From assembly GCA_903839035.1 (NCBI GenBank), contig CAIMAQ010000041.1, positions 16,732 through 80,731 of the forward strand: 64,000 nt of DNA, written 5' to 3'. This document shows, piece after piece, positions 44,946 to 53,574 of the stretch. The notes beneath the pieces are model-generated. The model was not told the origin of the DNA, ran no database searches, and was given only the letters and a program-made list of their open reading frames with translations. The position numbers were made by a program, and so were the translations under genes. Positions within the stretch are counted from its first letter, which is position 1; every line of letters starts with the position of its first letter. The stretch comes from an uncultured Opitutia bacterium (GTDB lineage: Bacteria; Verrucomicrobiota; Verrucomicrobiia; Opitutales; Opitutaceae).

Positions 44946-45200
44946 ATGTTACGGGCCGTGGATTCCAAAGACGCCAAACTCTCGTTCGAGACCGCCCTGA
45001 CCAAGCTTGAAACCATCGTCGAATCGATGGAATCCGGCGAAGTCCCGCTCGCCGAGTTGCTGGCCAAGTTCGAGGAGGGCAACAAGCTCCTCAAGCTCTG
45101 CGAGGCCCGCCTCAAGGAGGCCGAGTTGAAGATCGAGCAGCTCAAGAAATCGAAGGACGGCGTCACTTTTGCCAAGCTGGAGGCCGGCCGCGAAAGCTGA
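44946..45200 (+). CDS. xseB: Exodeoxyribonuclease VII small subunit
   Basis: Small helical subunit that binds XseA to form the single-strand-specific exonuclease VII. The 84-aa protein has the family pattern SFETALTKLETIVESMESGEVPLAELLAKFEEGNKLLKLCEARLKEAELKI. The ATG at 44946 gives MLRAVDSKDAKLS; a GTG 12 bp later is an alternative. The gene lies 24 bp upstream of dxs, a linkage also found in many proteobacteria. No xseA gene is visible here. Confidence 0.93.
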   Translation: MLRAVDSKDAKLSFETALTKLETIVESMESGEVPLAELLAKFEEGNKLLKLCEARLKEAELKIEQLKKSKDGVTFAKLEAGRES

Positions 45201-45224
45201 GCCGCAACGTTTCCGTCACCGCTG

Positions 45225-47156
45225 ATGAACGACTCTCCCTCCGCCCCGCGGCTCCTCGACACGATCCACGGTCCCGCCGACGTCAAGGCCTTGGCCATCG
45301 GCCAACTCCCGCAGCTCGCCCAGGAAATCCGCGACACCCTCATCGCCGTCACCGCCCGGAACGGCGGTCATATCGGCCCGAACCTCGGCGTGGTCGAGCT
45401 CACCATCGCCCTGCACCGCGTCTTCAGCACCCCCGAGGACCAGTTTGTGTTCGACGTCTCCCACCAGGGCTACGTGCACAAGCTCCTCACCGGCCGCGGC
45501 GGCGAATTTTTCCGGAAACTCCGCCAGACCGACGGCGCGAGCGGCTTCCTCTACCGCGCCGAAAACCCGCAGGACTCCTGGGGCGCCGGCCACGCTGGCA
45601 CCGCCCTCTCGGCCGCCCTCGGCATGGCCACCGCCCGCGACCTCCGCGGCTCCTCCGAGCACGTGGTGGCCGTCTGCGGTGACGCCGCCTTCACCTGCGG
45701 CATCACCCTCGAGGCGCTCAACAACGTCGTCAGCTCCACCAACCGTCTGATCGTCATCCTCAACGACAACGAGTGGTCCATCGCCAAGAACGTCGGCGCC
45801 ATTTCGCAGTACCTCAACCGCATCAGCACCAACCCGACGTACAACAAGCTCCACCATGACGTGGAGGCGTTCTTCACGAGCTTCCCCGCCGGCGTCGAGA
45901 TGAACCGGGTTTACCACAAGTGGAAACGCGAGACGAAGGACTTCTTCGTCGAGTCCTCCCTGTTCGAGAAATTCGGCCTGCGCTACCTCGGGCCGGTGGA
46001 CGGCCACAACCTCGACGCCCTCGTGAAGAACCTCGAGTTCGCCAAGCACTGCGACGTGCCCGTGCTCATCCACGTGCTGACCAAGAAGGGCAAGGGCCTC
46101 GAGGCCGCGGTCAACTCGCCGGAGAAGTTCCACGGCGCCAGCCCCTACGATCCCGACACCGGCGAGAGCAAGAAGACCACGCCCGGCGCGCCGCCCAATT
46201 ACCAGGACGTCTTCGGCCAGGCCCTGCTCCGGTTCGCCCAGGCCGATGCCAACATCGTCGGCATCACCGGCGCCATGCCGAGCGGCACCGGCCTCTCCTA
46301 CCTCGCCGACGGGCTGCCGCGGCAGTTCTTTGACGTCGGCATCGCCGAGGAACACGCCGTCCTCTTCGCCGGCGGCCTCGCCACCAAGGGCATCAAGCCC
46401 GTCGTGGCGATCTACTCGACCTTCCTCCAGCGCGCCTACGACCCGATCATCCACGACATCGCACTCCAGAACCTGCCGGTCGTGTTCTGCATGGACCGCG
46501 CCGGCCTCTCGGCGAACGACGGCCCGACCCACCACGGCCTCTTCGACCTCGCCTACCTGCGGTGCGTCCCCAACGCGACGATCATGCAGCCACGGCACGA
46601 GGACGAACTCGTGGACATGCTGCACACCAGCCTGCAACTCGGCACCCCCGCCTTCGTACGCTACCCGCGCGGCGCCGGCACCGGCGTGAAGCTCAAGGAG
46701 CAGCCCGCCCTCCTCCCCATCGGCCACGCCGAGGTCCTGAAGGAAGGCTCCAACATCATGCTTTGGGCCCTCGGCAACATGGTGGCAGACGCGCTCAAAC
46801 TCGCCGCGCGCCTCGAGGCCGAGGAAAACATTTCCGTCGGCGTGGTGAACGCTCGCTTCGTCAAGCCGCTCGACCGCACCCTGCTCCTTAGCCACGCCGC
46901 GTGCATTCCCCTGCTGGTCACCCTCGAGGACCACGTGATCACCGGCGGCTTCGGCAGCGCGGTGCTCGAGGTGTTGCAGGAGGCCGACTGCCCGGTCTCC
47001 CTGGAACGCATCGGCTGGCCCGACAAGTTCATCGAGCATGGCAGCAGCGTCGACATCCTCCGCGCCGCCCACGGCCTCGCGCCGGACGACATCTATCGCC
47101 GCGTTCTCGCCCGCTGGCGGAACCTCAGCACCGAGCGAGTCGCGGCCGACGTGTAG
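45225..47156 (+). CDS. dxs: 1-deoxy-D-xylulose-5-phosphate synthase (divergent)
   Basis: Thiamine-diphosphate enzyme that condenses pyruvate and glyceraldehyde-3-phosphate at the entry of the MEP isoprenoid pathway. The 643-aa protein keeps NGGHIGPNLGVVELT, the catalytic IAEEHAVLFAGGLA region, IYSTFLQRAYDPIIHD, DRAGLSANDGPTHHG and VRYPRGAG. The ThDP motif normally reading GDG is CGDAAFTCG here (Gly152-Asp153-Ala154), the following NDNEWSI is retained, and DVGHQAY is DVSHQGY. It is still best read as Dxs, possibly a verrucomicrobial branch. It is cotranscribed with xseB. Confidence 0.9.
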   Translation: MNDSPSAPRLLDTIHGPADVKALAIGQLPQLAQEIRDTLIAVTARNGGHIGPNLGVVELTIALHRVFSTPEDQFVFDVSHQGYVHKLLTGRGGEFFRKLRQTDGASGFLYRAENPQDSWGAGHAGTALSAALGMATARDLRGSSEHVVAVCGDAAFTCGITLEALNNVVSSTNRLIVILNDNEWSIAKNVGAISQYLNRISTNPTYNKLHHDVEAFFTSFPAGVEMNRVYHKWKRETKDFFVESSLFEKFGLRYLGPVDGHNLDALVKNLEFAKHCDVPVLIHVLTKKGKGLEAAVNSPEKFHGASPYDPDTGESKKTTPGAPPNYQDVFGQALLRFAQADANIVGITGAMPSGTGLSYLADGLPRQFFDVGIAEEHAVLFAGGLATKGIKPVVAIYSTFLQRAYDPIIHDIALQNLPVVFCMDRAGLSANDGPTHHGLFDLAYLRCVPNATIMQPRHEDELVDMLHTSLQLGTPAFVRYPRGAGTGVKLKEQPALLPIGHAEVLKEGSNIMLWALGNMVADALKLAARLEAEENISVGVVNARFVKPLDRTLLLSHAACIPLLVTLEDHVITGGFGSAVLEVLQEADCPVSLERIGWPDKFIEHGSSVDILRAAHGLAPDDIYRRVLARWRNLSTERVAADV

Positions 47157-47230
47157 GTGACATTCGGACTTGGTCACCCTTCGTCCAGGTGGCGACCCCG
47201 AGTGCGCGACAGACGCCGGCATTCCGAACC

Positions 47231-47260
47231 CCATCACCTATCGCCTATCACCCATCGCCT
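47231..47260. repeat. Tandem degenerate heptamers
   Basis: Four contiguous 7-mers ccatcac, ctatcgc, ctatcac and ccatcgc fit the consensus CYATCRC. The array lies 75 bp after dxs and ends 7 bp before the GTG start of the next small gene, so it occupies its leader. Confidence 0.75.
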
Positions 47261-47267
47261 CTGATCC

Positions 47268-47510
47268 GTGTCCCGCGCCACGTTCATCACCCTGTTCGCC
47301 TGCAAGCTTGTCGCCATCGCCCTCGCAGTCACCGCGGTGACCCTGCCGGATCGCCGCCTTTGGGTCGAAGCCTCGCTCCTGTTCTTTGGCGTCGATCTCT
47401 GGGTGCTCTACCATTTGTTCGTTCCGTCCGCCCAGGGCCTGTGCCGCAACTTCACCCGCTTCAAAACCACCCACCGGGAGCTCTGGCTGACAATCGATGA
47501 CTCATCATAG
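47268..47510 (+). CDS. Small two-helix membrane protein
   Basis: The 80-aa product starts with GTG and contains two hydrophobic helices (about 4-27 and 33-55) with a Cys in the first. It ends with a polar segment TTHRELWLTIDDSS. It is not recognised as a known family. It lies 111 bp after dxs; a hairpin with a short T run follows 57 bp after its stop. The heptad repeat stands in front of the start. Hydrophobic pattern and codon use favour a real but unverified gene. Confidence 0.55.
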   Translation: MSRATFITLFACKLVAIALAVTAVTLPDRRLWVEASLLFFGVDLWVLYHLFVPSAQGLCRNFTRFKTTHRELWLTIDDSS

Positions 47511-47566
47511 TCAAAATTCATCATCGTCCGCCCCAGCGTCTGTAAAAACCCCTCGCCGCGGCAAGA

Positions 47567-47589
47567 CCGGAGAACGTCTCCGGCCTTTT
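47567..47589 (+). terminator. Probable terminator
   Basis: Stem CCGGAGA / TCTCCGG (7 bp, ACG loop, 47567-47583) followed by CC and four T. Moderate strength; it would end the dxs/small membrane-protein transcript and faces the BamE-like gene. Confidence 0.6.
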
Positions 47590-47601
47590 GCCCAACGATT
47601 C

Positions 47602-48480
47602 TCACTGGTCCTTCCAGCCGTCCATCACGCCCTTGTCAAAACCCACGATGCGATCGCAGGGCGCTCCCTTGGCGTCGCGACCGCGGCCGGGATATAGCCA
47701 GTACAGGTAGCTCGGCTGCCGCTCATCCGTGGCCGTGCGGGCCGGCGCGCCGATGGCCTGATAGACCTCGGCCTTCGTCATGCCCACCACCAGCTGGTGG
47801 GCTGCGATGCCGGCTTGAATCAGGGCTTTCAGGTCGTCCGCCGAGGGTTCGGTGGGCGGCGGTGCCAGACCGGAGCGTTGGGCGGCCTGGGCGGCGGCAA
47901 TCCGGGCCTGGCGCGCGTAGACCTGCACCTTGTGCGCCTCGAAGGCCATCCGCTGCTCCGGGGAAATACTGTCCATTTTGACCAACACCTGCCCGCCCAC
48001 GTACCTCACCGTCATCGCGTCGGCCTGCCAGCTGATCACCTTGGCCTGGTGCATGATAAATCCGTTGGTGAGCTTGATCTCGGTCGGCAGCTTGCCGGGA
48101 TCAAAGGCTGGCTCCGCCCTGCTCGCGGTGGCGGGTGTCGTTGCAGGAGATGGGGCGGCGGCGGACCTGCCCGCCATAGGCTCGGCGGCGGTGGGTTTCG
48201 CCGGCGCTGCCACGACCAGGTCGGCGCGCAGGTCGTCGGGTAGCTGTCCCAGCGGGATGGAACCGCGCCCACCGTCCCACTTGCCCGTGATGGACGCGCC
48301 TCCCACCGACACAAACGTGACGGCGTGCAAAACCGTGCCGTCCTTCAGCTTCACTTCCGGGATCGGCTGGTGCAGCTGAAATTTTTCCGCCCGCACGCTT
48401 CCCGTCAAAAGTACCAGGATCGCCATCAAGAGTAACCCGCGCAGCGTGACCGGCCGACCGTAAGGCCCCGTGTTTTTCAT
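47602..48480 (-). CDS. Exported protein with SH3-like repeats and BamE-like tail
   Basis: The 292-aa protein begins with a signal peptide (about 12-31, LLLMAILVLLTGSVRA). Two related beta segments, VKLKDGTVLHAVTFVSVGGASITGKWDGGR (about 43-72) and IKLTNGFIMHQAKVISWQADAMTVRYVGGQ, look like a repeated SH3/Sm-like unit with an Ala/Pro-rich linker between. The C-terminus VVGMTKAEVYQAIGAPARTATDE resembles the BamE/SmpA fold (GMTKxEVxxxIGxP). It should be periplasmic. The upstream frame extension of 48 residues lacks a signal and was excluded. Confidence 0.75.
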   Translation of the reverse strand: MKNTGPYGRPVTLRGLLLMAILVLLTGSVRAEKFQLHQPIPEVKLKDGTVLHAVTFVSVGGASITGKWDGGRGSIPLGQLPDDLRADLVVAAPAKPTAAEPMAGRSAAAPSPATTPATASRAEPAFDPGKLPTEIKLTNGFIMHQAKVISWQADAMTVRYVGGQVLVKMDSISPEQRMAFEAHKVQVYARQARIAAAQAAQRSGLAPPPTEPSADDLKALIQAGIAAHQLVVGMTKAEVYQAIGAPARTATDERQPSYLYWLYPGRGRDAKGAPCDRIVGFDKGVMDGWKDQ

Positions 48481-48900
48481 GTCCGTTGGATGTCCGACGC
48501 TACCGCCGTCGGCAAATTCATTCGCCCGGTCACCGGGGTTGCACCCCGGGATCATTCCACCGCGACCCAATCCTCGGCGCGCGGCATGAGGCCGGACGGT
48601 GGGCTTCCCAGCGATGGTCGTCACTCGTGGTCAGCCGCACGATCACGTCGCCGCCCTCCCAGAGTTCGCGCCAGGGCGAATCGGCCGTGGGCGTCTGATA
48701 ATAATTGCGCCCATCCGGGCCCGCGATCGCGCCACGCCCGAAACGACTGACGATCACCGGCGAGGCCAGGAGGGCGGCCAGCCGGTTTTGCGTCGAATGA
48801 TAGACCGATTCCACGCGGCCATTCCGGCGAGATCCTGGCGGCCAACATCGGCGGGGATTACCCACCACCCGCAAGCAGATTCCGCCTTCGGGGCGGTCGG
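48481..48900. other. Gap of 420 bp with one doubtful open frame
   Basis: The only notable reading frame is 48530-48874 on the minus strand (114 codons). It contains a plausible segment VSRFGRGAIAGPDGRNYYQ and ENG-like acidic stretches, but has no recognised family, its ends are Arg/Pro-rich, and composition looks like out-of-frame GC-rich DNA. It could be a short orphan gene or decayed sequence. No terminator or RNA gene was seen. Confidence 0.3.
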
Positions 48901-50589
48901 CTAGCGCCGGAATTTACGCCGGCTCTGGTAGTCCTGGACGAAGATGCTGACCGTGAGCCAGCAGGCGCCGATCACCGCGGCGATGAAGCAGAGGATTGCC
49001 AGTCCGGGAAAACCAAAGAGCTGAAAATGCGTGGGGACGCGCATCAGGAGCGAGGCGCCGACGAGCAGGCCGGCGAGGACGATGCCCATGGTGATGCGAT
49101 TTGCGATTTCCTGCATGCCCACCAGCACCGTCTTCGCGTCGGTCGCCGTGACCTTGATTTCCAGTTCGGAATTGGTGACCGCATCCATGATCCGGTTGAG
49201 CCGGGACGGCAGGGCGGTCGTGAATTCCTTCATTTCCAGCAGCGTGCTGAAGGCATTCCCCCTCGTGAAATCATGGCCCAGCCGCCGCTTCATCATCTCG
49301 GCCACGTTGCGCCGGATCGAGGCGTAGGGATCGAAGGACGGATCCAGCAGCCGGCCGACTTCGTCCAGCTGCAACATGGTCTTGCCCAGCAGCACCAGAA
49401 TGCTCGGCACGATCAAACCGCCATCCTGCGCGATCCCGCTGACGTCAAGCAGCGACCGGCCGATGTTGAGCTGGTCCAGCCCCTGGTCGCGCCGTAGCGC
49501 CACCAGCTGCGCGATCCGCCGGCGAAACTCCGGGGCGTTGAATTCCTTCAGCTTCTCACTCATCTGGATCGCCAGGTCCGCGACGACCTCGCCGTTACCC
49601 TCGCTCAGGGCCAGCAGGACCTTCAGCAGGTTTTCCTGCATCGCCGGCGAGGCATGGCCCACCATGCCGAGGTCGATCAGCGCCAGCCGGCCCGAGGTGG
49701 TGACAAAGACGTTGCCCGGGTGCGGGTCCGCATGAAACAGGCCGTCCACCAGCACCTGCTTGAGATAGCACTTGAATAGTTCCTCAGCGAGCGGCGCCCC
49801 CCGCAGTTCCAGCAGGTCGAGCGGACCCAGGGCGGTGATTTTTCGGCCGGACACGTGGTCCATGGTCAGCACCGAGCGCGTGACATAATCGAGCACCGGC
49901 TGGGGCACCTCAATCAGCGCAAATTCCTTCATGTTCGCGCCCAGCGTGACGAGGTTGTGGGCCTCGCGTTCGTAATTCAGCTCCTGCTGGATGGTTTGCC
50001 GGAACTCCTCGATGATCGAAACAAAGCGATGGCGCCGGCCGACCTCCGTGTGGCCGTCCATAAATGCGGCGATCTGCGCGAGCACCTCGAAATCTTCCGC
50101 GATCTGCTGGCGGATCCTCGGGCGCTGGACCTTGACCACGACCTCCCGGCCGTCGCGCAGCGCCGCGGCATGCACCTGGCCGAGCGAGGCGGCAGCCAGC
50201 GGCTCGGGATCAAACCGCGAAAACGCCTTGGAAATCCGGACTCCGAGCTCGGCCATCACGATCTCCTCCACTTCCGCATAAGGGAAGGGCTTCACCCGGT
50301 CCTGCAGCCGCTCCAGCGCCGCGAGATAATTCGAGGGCAGCAAGTCGGGCCGGCCCGCCAGCACCTGGCCTAGCTTGATGTACGTCGGGCCCATGGCCTC
50401 GAGGTCATCCGCCAGGTGCTCAGGAGTGGCCGCGTTGTTCTCCATGGGCGCGTCGGCCCCGGCGGGCGGCGCGTCGAGGCCAAAACCCTCCTCGGCACTC
50501 AGCTGCTTCGCCAGGTCGGACCGGCCATACTTCCACAGCAAGGCGGCGATTTCGCGGTAACGTTTCAGGTGGAGGGCGGAGAATTTCAT
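48901..50589 (-). CDS. ABC1/UbiB/AarF-family atypical kinase
   Basis: The 562-aa protein belongs to the UbiB family, linked to ubiquinone/menaquinone synthesis or lipid handling. It has the KxGQ motif TYIKLGQVLAGRPDLLP (about 69-85), the Ala-rich nucleotide loop AAASLGQVHAA, VKVQRPRI with the catalytic Lys, LNYEREAHN, and HADPHPGNVFV (about 289-299) followed by LIDLGMVG. Two C-terminal membrane helices (about 500-520 and 525-545) fit family topology. The product is cytoplasmic-face bound. It is alone on its strand; no ubi or men genes flank it. Confidence 0.94.
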   Translation of the reverse strand: MKFSALHLKRYREIAALLWKYGRSDLAKQLSAEEGFGLDAPPAGADAPMENNAATPEHLADDLEAMGPTYIKLGQVLAGRPDLLPSNYLAALERLQDRVKPFPYAEVEEIVMAELGVRISKAFSRFDPEPLAAASLGQVHAAALRDGREVVVKVQRPRIRQQIAEDFEVLAQIAAFMDGHTEVGRRHRFVSIIEEFRQTIQQELNYEREAHNLVTLGANMKEFALIEVPQPVLDYVTRSVLTMDHVSGRKITALGPLDLLELRGAPLAEELFKCYLKQVLVDGLFHADPHPGNVFVTTSGRLALIDLGMVGHASPAMQENLLKVLLALSEGNGEVVADLAIQMSEKLKEFNAPEFRRRIAQLVALRRDQGLDQLNIGRSLLDVSGIAQDGGLIVPSILVLLGKTMLQLDEVGRLLDPSFDPYASIRRNVAEMMKRRLGHDFTRGNAFSTLLEMKEFTTALPSRLNRIMDAVTNSELEIKVTATDAKTVLVGMQEIANRITMGIVLAGLLVGASLLMRVPTHFQLFGFPGLAILCFIAAVIGACWLTVSIFVQDYQSRRKFRR

Positions 50590-50787
50590 ATCACGGGGCC
50601 GCTGCGGCCAAATGGCACGCCGTTAACCGGCTTGCGCCCTAATGACATCCCTTTTGTCGCGTGGTGTCGAGGGAGGGATGCATTATTCGCCCCTCGGAAT
50701 AGGCCGGAACCACCGGCGGCTTGCCCAGACTATCTTCCGGTGTCAGCTCCGTTAGTTGCCCCGGCTGCCCCGGGGCCATCCTCCTTT

Positions 50788-51108
50788 ATGATCAACGCCA
50801 TGAAAGACACGCTCACGAGCCAGGCCGCGCTGGCCTTCGTGAACAACAAGATCGGCCGCTACGGCACGGTGCAGGACCTCAAGATCGACACGCGCCGCAA
50901 GACGGTCGAGGCGAGTTGTCTCCTGCACGGCGAGCCCTTGCTCATCACCGTGAAGGTCGAGAGCTACATGGTGGAAACCGTCGGCGACAAAAAATTCCTC
51001 GCGATCACCGGCATCACCTGCTCGCGCCCCTGGCTGCACAACCTGCTCACCGATTTCGCCCAGAACCGCCGCATCGAACTGCCCGGCTGGGCCGCCGCCG
51101 CGCTGTAA
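50788..51108 (+). CDS. Conserved-looking hypothetical protein
   Basis: The 106-aa protein starts MINAMKDTLTSQAALAFVNNKIGRYG and has a regular alpha/beta pattern with VQDLKIDTRRKTVEASCLLHGEPLLITVKVESYMVETVGDKKFLAITGITCSRPWLHNLL. The second ATG at 50800 is possible. No named family is recognised, but the balanced secondary-structure pattern and the short distance to a tRNA gene support reality. It may be a small cytoplasmic protein; no operon partner. Confidence 0.7.
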   Translation: MINAMKDTLTSQAALAFVNNKIGRYGTVQDLKIDTRRKTVEASCLLHGEPLLITVKVESYMVETVGDKKFLAITGITCSRPWLHNLLTDFAQNRRIELPGWAAAAL

Positions 51109-51125
51109 TTTCGGGCGGTTCAGAA

Positions 51126-51197
51126 TGCGGGCGGAGGGAGTCGAACCCTCTTCTCATGCTTGGGAAGCACACATAATAGCCGGTATACTACGCCCGC
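51126..51197 (-). tRNA. tRNA-Gly (anticodon CCC)
   Basis: Minus-strand cloverleaf: acceptor GCGGGCG/CGCCCGC, D-arm, a 5-bp anticodon stem with loop TTCCCAA giving anticodon CCC, and a T-arm with GGTTCGACTCC. The discriminator is A. CCA is not encoded, so it must be added enzymatically. It lies alone in the opposite orientation to the flanking genes. Confidence 0.93.
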
Positions 51198-51350
51198 GTG
51201 ACTGAAGACCGGCTCCAGTGCTAGCCGCCGCCTTCCGACGGTCAAGCTCGCAACCGCCGCGCTGGCCTCCTCACCCCGCCCGCATCCACCTCTCGTCAGA
51301 AATGATTCAGCATTGCCTGTCCAGATGCTCCATTAGACTATCTAGGTAGA

Positions 51351-52187
51351 ATGCAGTCCTGCCCCTTTTTCCGACTTACGCTCGTTTTTCTCGGGGGTCT
51401 CATCCTCGTCCGGGCGCCCCTCCCGGCCCAACAGTACGACAACCAGCTCAGCGTCGGCGTGCGCACGCAACTCGACCGCCAGAAGAGGGTCTGGGACGGC
51501 TTCCATTCCCACAAAATGGAGCACCCGCCCGAGCACGGAAAAGTTTACGCGATCCTGATGATCCAGCCGACGAACTCGATCCGGAAGCTCGTGAAGCCGG
51601 TCAGCGCAGTGGCCATCAAGGAGGAACTGATGCGTCAGCTCGCCGCGCAGGGCTACCATCATGTCGAGCCTGGCCAAAAGCCGGAGCTCCTGGTGAGCGT
51701 GACTTACGGACGGAGCAATCTGCCCAATCCCTATCTGACCAACACCATCGACGTCGACACCATGGGTCCGGAGTACGAAGCGCCCGTAAGGGATTACGAA
51801 ACCGACAAAGGCATGCCTTCCGCGCCGCAAGGGATCGTGATTAACGACCCAAATCTGGCCGCGCGTTTGTCGATCCCGTCCGTCAGCCACAAGGCCACCA
51901 AGGCCTCCTACGAGAAACTCTTCCTCCTCGTCCGCGCCTTCAAATACCCGCCGCCCCCCGACCCAACGAAGAAGCCGGAGGTTCTCTGGGTCACTACCAT
52001 GTTCGTGGACGACCCCGACCACCGAGACCTCAATGTCTTGGTCAAACAAATGCTCGAGGCCGGCGCGCCGTACTTCGACCGGGAAATCAAGGACGAGGAA
52101 GTTGAAATCATGAAATCGCTGCCCGAGGGCCACGTAAAGGTCGGCACTCCTGAAGTCGTCCAGCCCGCCAAACCGTCGTCGAATTAG
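51351..52187 (+). CDS. Exported DUF4136-like protein
   Basis: The 278-aa protein begins with a signal peptide (about 1-24, VFLGGLILVRAPLPAQQ). The mature part includes AVAIKEELMRQLAAQGYHHVEPGQKPELLVSVTYG (about 87-121), the pattern of DUF4136 (an alpha-beta unit in which a helix and a strand follow a G-Y/F), and a PDP-TKKPEVLWVTTMFVDDPD block near 203-225. Function unknown; other members are outer-membrane lipoproteins. A weak AGGT precedes the start. It lies 84 bp upstream of a DUF2235 protein on the same strand. Confidence 0.75.
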   Translation: MQSCPFFRLTLVFLGGLILVRAPLPAQQYDNQLSVGVRTQLDRQKRVWDGFHSHKMEHPPEHGKVYAILMIQPTNSIRKLVKPVSAVAIKEELMRQLAAQGYHHVEPGQKPELLVSVTYGRSNLPNPYLTNTIDVDTMGPEYEAPVRDYETDKGMPSAPQGIVINDPNLAARLSIPSVSHKATKASYEKLFLLVRAFKYPPPPDPTKKPEVLWVTTMFVDDPDHRDLNVLVKQMLEAGAPYFDREIKDEEVEIMKSLPEGHVKVGTPEVVQPAKPSSN

Positions 52188-52271
52188 CCGCCGCGCCGGG
52201 CACGTAACGCCGGCATTGTCACGGGCCGGCCGGGAACCCATGGTTGGCCACCGGCTGTTGCGCGAACTCCC

Positions 52272-53513
52272 ATGCCCGCTCCCACCCCCAACACCGGCGG
52301 ACGTCCCGCGGATCTCAAGCAATCGGACCTGCCCTGCAACCCGGCATGGCAAAGCGATTCCGGTGCGCGGCACCACATCTTCCTCTTTGACGGCACATGG
52401 AACGATGACACCGGCGTCAATCCCTCCGACTTCATCTGGGACCAGACCCGCCTGATCTGGGTCAGCCGTGCCGACCCGACCCAGGCTTTCCCACCCATCG
52501 TCTCGAACCTGGTCAAAACCAATCACGCCCTGGGTCCGGACAGCGCCACGCAGATCACCCATTACTTTCGCGGCGTCGGTAACGATGACGAAAACGACGC
52601 GGTGAACCAGGCGGCCGAGGGGGCGTTCGCGACGATGGAGGAGCACGTGCGCAATTCCGCCTACTGCATGTTCCTGCAGACCTACCGCCAGGGCGACCAG
52701 GTTTCCATTTTCGGCTTCAGCCGCGGCGCCGCCAGCGCCCGCCTGTTCGCCCGCGACCTCGCGGCCCGCGGTTTCGTGGACAAGGTCACCGTCGGCAGCC
52801 GCTACTGCCGCGTCCGCAACAGCGGCGATCTCCGCCTCGATGTCTGGGATCTCGTCCTGCGCTGGTCCACGACGCTCATCCCCGGCAACCAAATCCCCAT
52901 CGCCTTCCTCGGCGTGTGGGACACGGTCCCGACCAACGTGCCCGCCAGACCCGCCGACTGGATGGTGCCGGCGAACGTCGCGCGTGCCGTGCATTGCATG
53001 GCGATCGATGAAAACCGGAATCTCTTCGTACCCACCATCCTGACGTACCCACCCGAGCGCCGCGCGGCGATCAAGGAGGTCTGGTTCCCCGGTGCGCACA
53101 GCGATGTTGGCGGCGGTTATTACCACGACGCGCTCAGCCGCGTGGCGCTCGCTTACCTCTGGAAAAACTGGGACAGCGCCCTTGCCGCGCAAAACCTCCC
53201 CGCCCTCACCTGGCGGGCCGACCTCGCGGCCCAGTACGTCTCGACCGCCGGGTTGCCCTGGCTGCGCCATCAGGCCTCCGGCCTCACGGCGGATCTCGGC
53301 GGGGTCTCGCCCCGCGTCCTCACGCCCTGCAACGGCGGGCGGCCGCGCGTGCACCCGAGCGTGGAGCAGTTTGTGCAGCACGGCGGCCTGCAGTTTTGCG
53401 TCGAGGGCGACGGCTTTCCCCCGGCCTGCACCATCTCCGCCCCCGTCTACCAACCGCTGGCCTATCCCGGTGCAGATCAAGTCGAACTCTACGACTCGAC
53501 CGACTGGGCCTGA
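52272..53513 (+). CDS. DUF2235 (Tle1-like) alpha/beta hydrolase
   Basis: The 413-aa protein has the DUF2235 pattern: HHIFLFDGTWNDD (about 35-47), the nucleophile GFSRGAASAR (about 149-158, Ser151) and the Asp in LGVWDTVPTNVP, with PGAHSDVGGGY holding the late His. DUF2235 proteins are often phospholipases, including Tle1 T6SS effectors. No signal peptide is seen, and no T6SS gene lies nearby. It may act alone on lipid or be exported by an unseen route. It follows the DUF4136 gene. Confidence 0.88.
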   Translation: MPAPTPNTGGRPADLKQSDLPCNPAWQSDSGARHHIFLFDGTWNDDTGVNPSDFIWDQTRLIWVSRADPTQAFPPIVSNLVKTNHALGPDSATQITHYFRGVGNDDENDAVNQAAEGAFATMEEHVRNSAYCMFLQTYRQGDQVSIFGFSRGAASARLFARDLAARGFVDKVTVGSRYCRVRNSGDLRLDVWDLVLRWSTTLIPGNQIPIAFLGVWDTVPTNVPARPADWMVPANVARAVHCMAIDENRNLFVPTILTYPPERRAAIKEVWFPGAHSDVGGGYYHDALSRVALAYLWKNWDSALAAQNLPALTWRADLAAQYVSTAGLPWLRHQASGLTADLGGVSPRVLTPCNGGRPRVHPSVEQFVQHGGLQFCVEGDGFPPACTISAPVYQPLAYPGADQVELYDSTDWA

Positions 53514-53518
53514 GGCGC

Positions 53519-53543
53519 AAAAAAAGCCCGTCTCACGACGGCC
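53519..53543 (-). terminator. Possible terminator for a small minus-strand gene
   Basis: On the minus strand an imperfect hairpin GGCCGTC / GACGGGC (53526-53543) is followed by seven T. It lies 32 bp after a possible 21-codon ORF and could also end the DUF2235 transcript weakly. Confidence 0.5.
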
Positions 53544-53574
53544 TGGAAATGAAACGGGGTCGGCGATCCGCGCC

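Noticed and set aside
45216..47237. 673-codon open frame antisense to dxs
   Set aside because: It mirrors the whole dxs gene. High GC third positions make the opposite strand stop-poor. Its translation is Gly/Val/Ala/Glu/Asp-rich with no domain.
51342..53480. 712-codon minus-strand frame across DUF4136 and DUF2235 genes
   Set aside because: It spans two well-supported genes and a gap, has no domain pattern and reflects GC bias.
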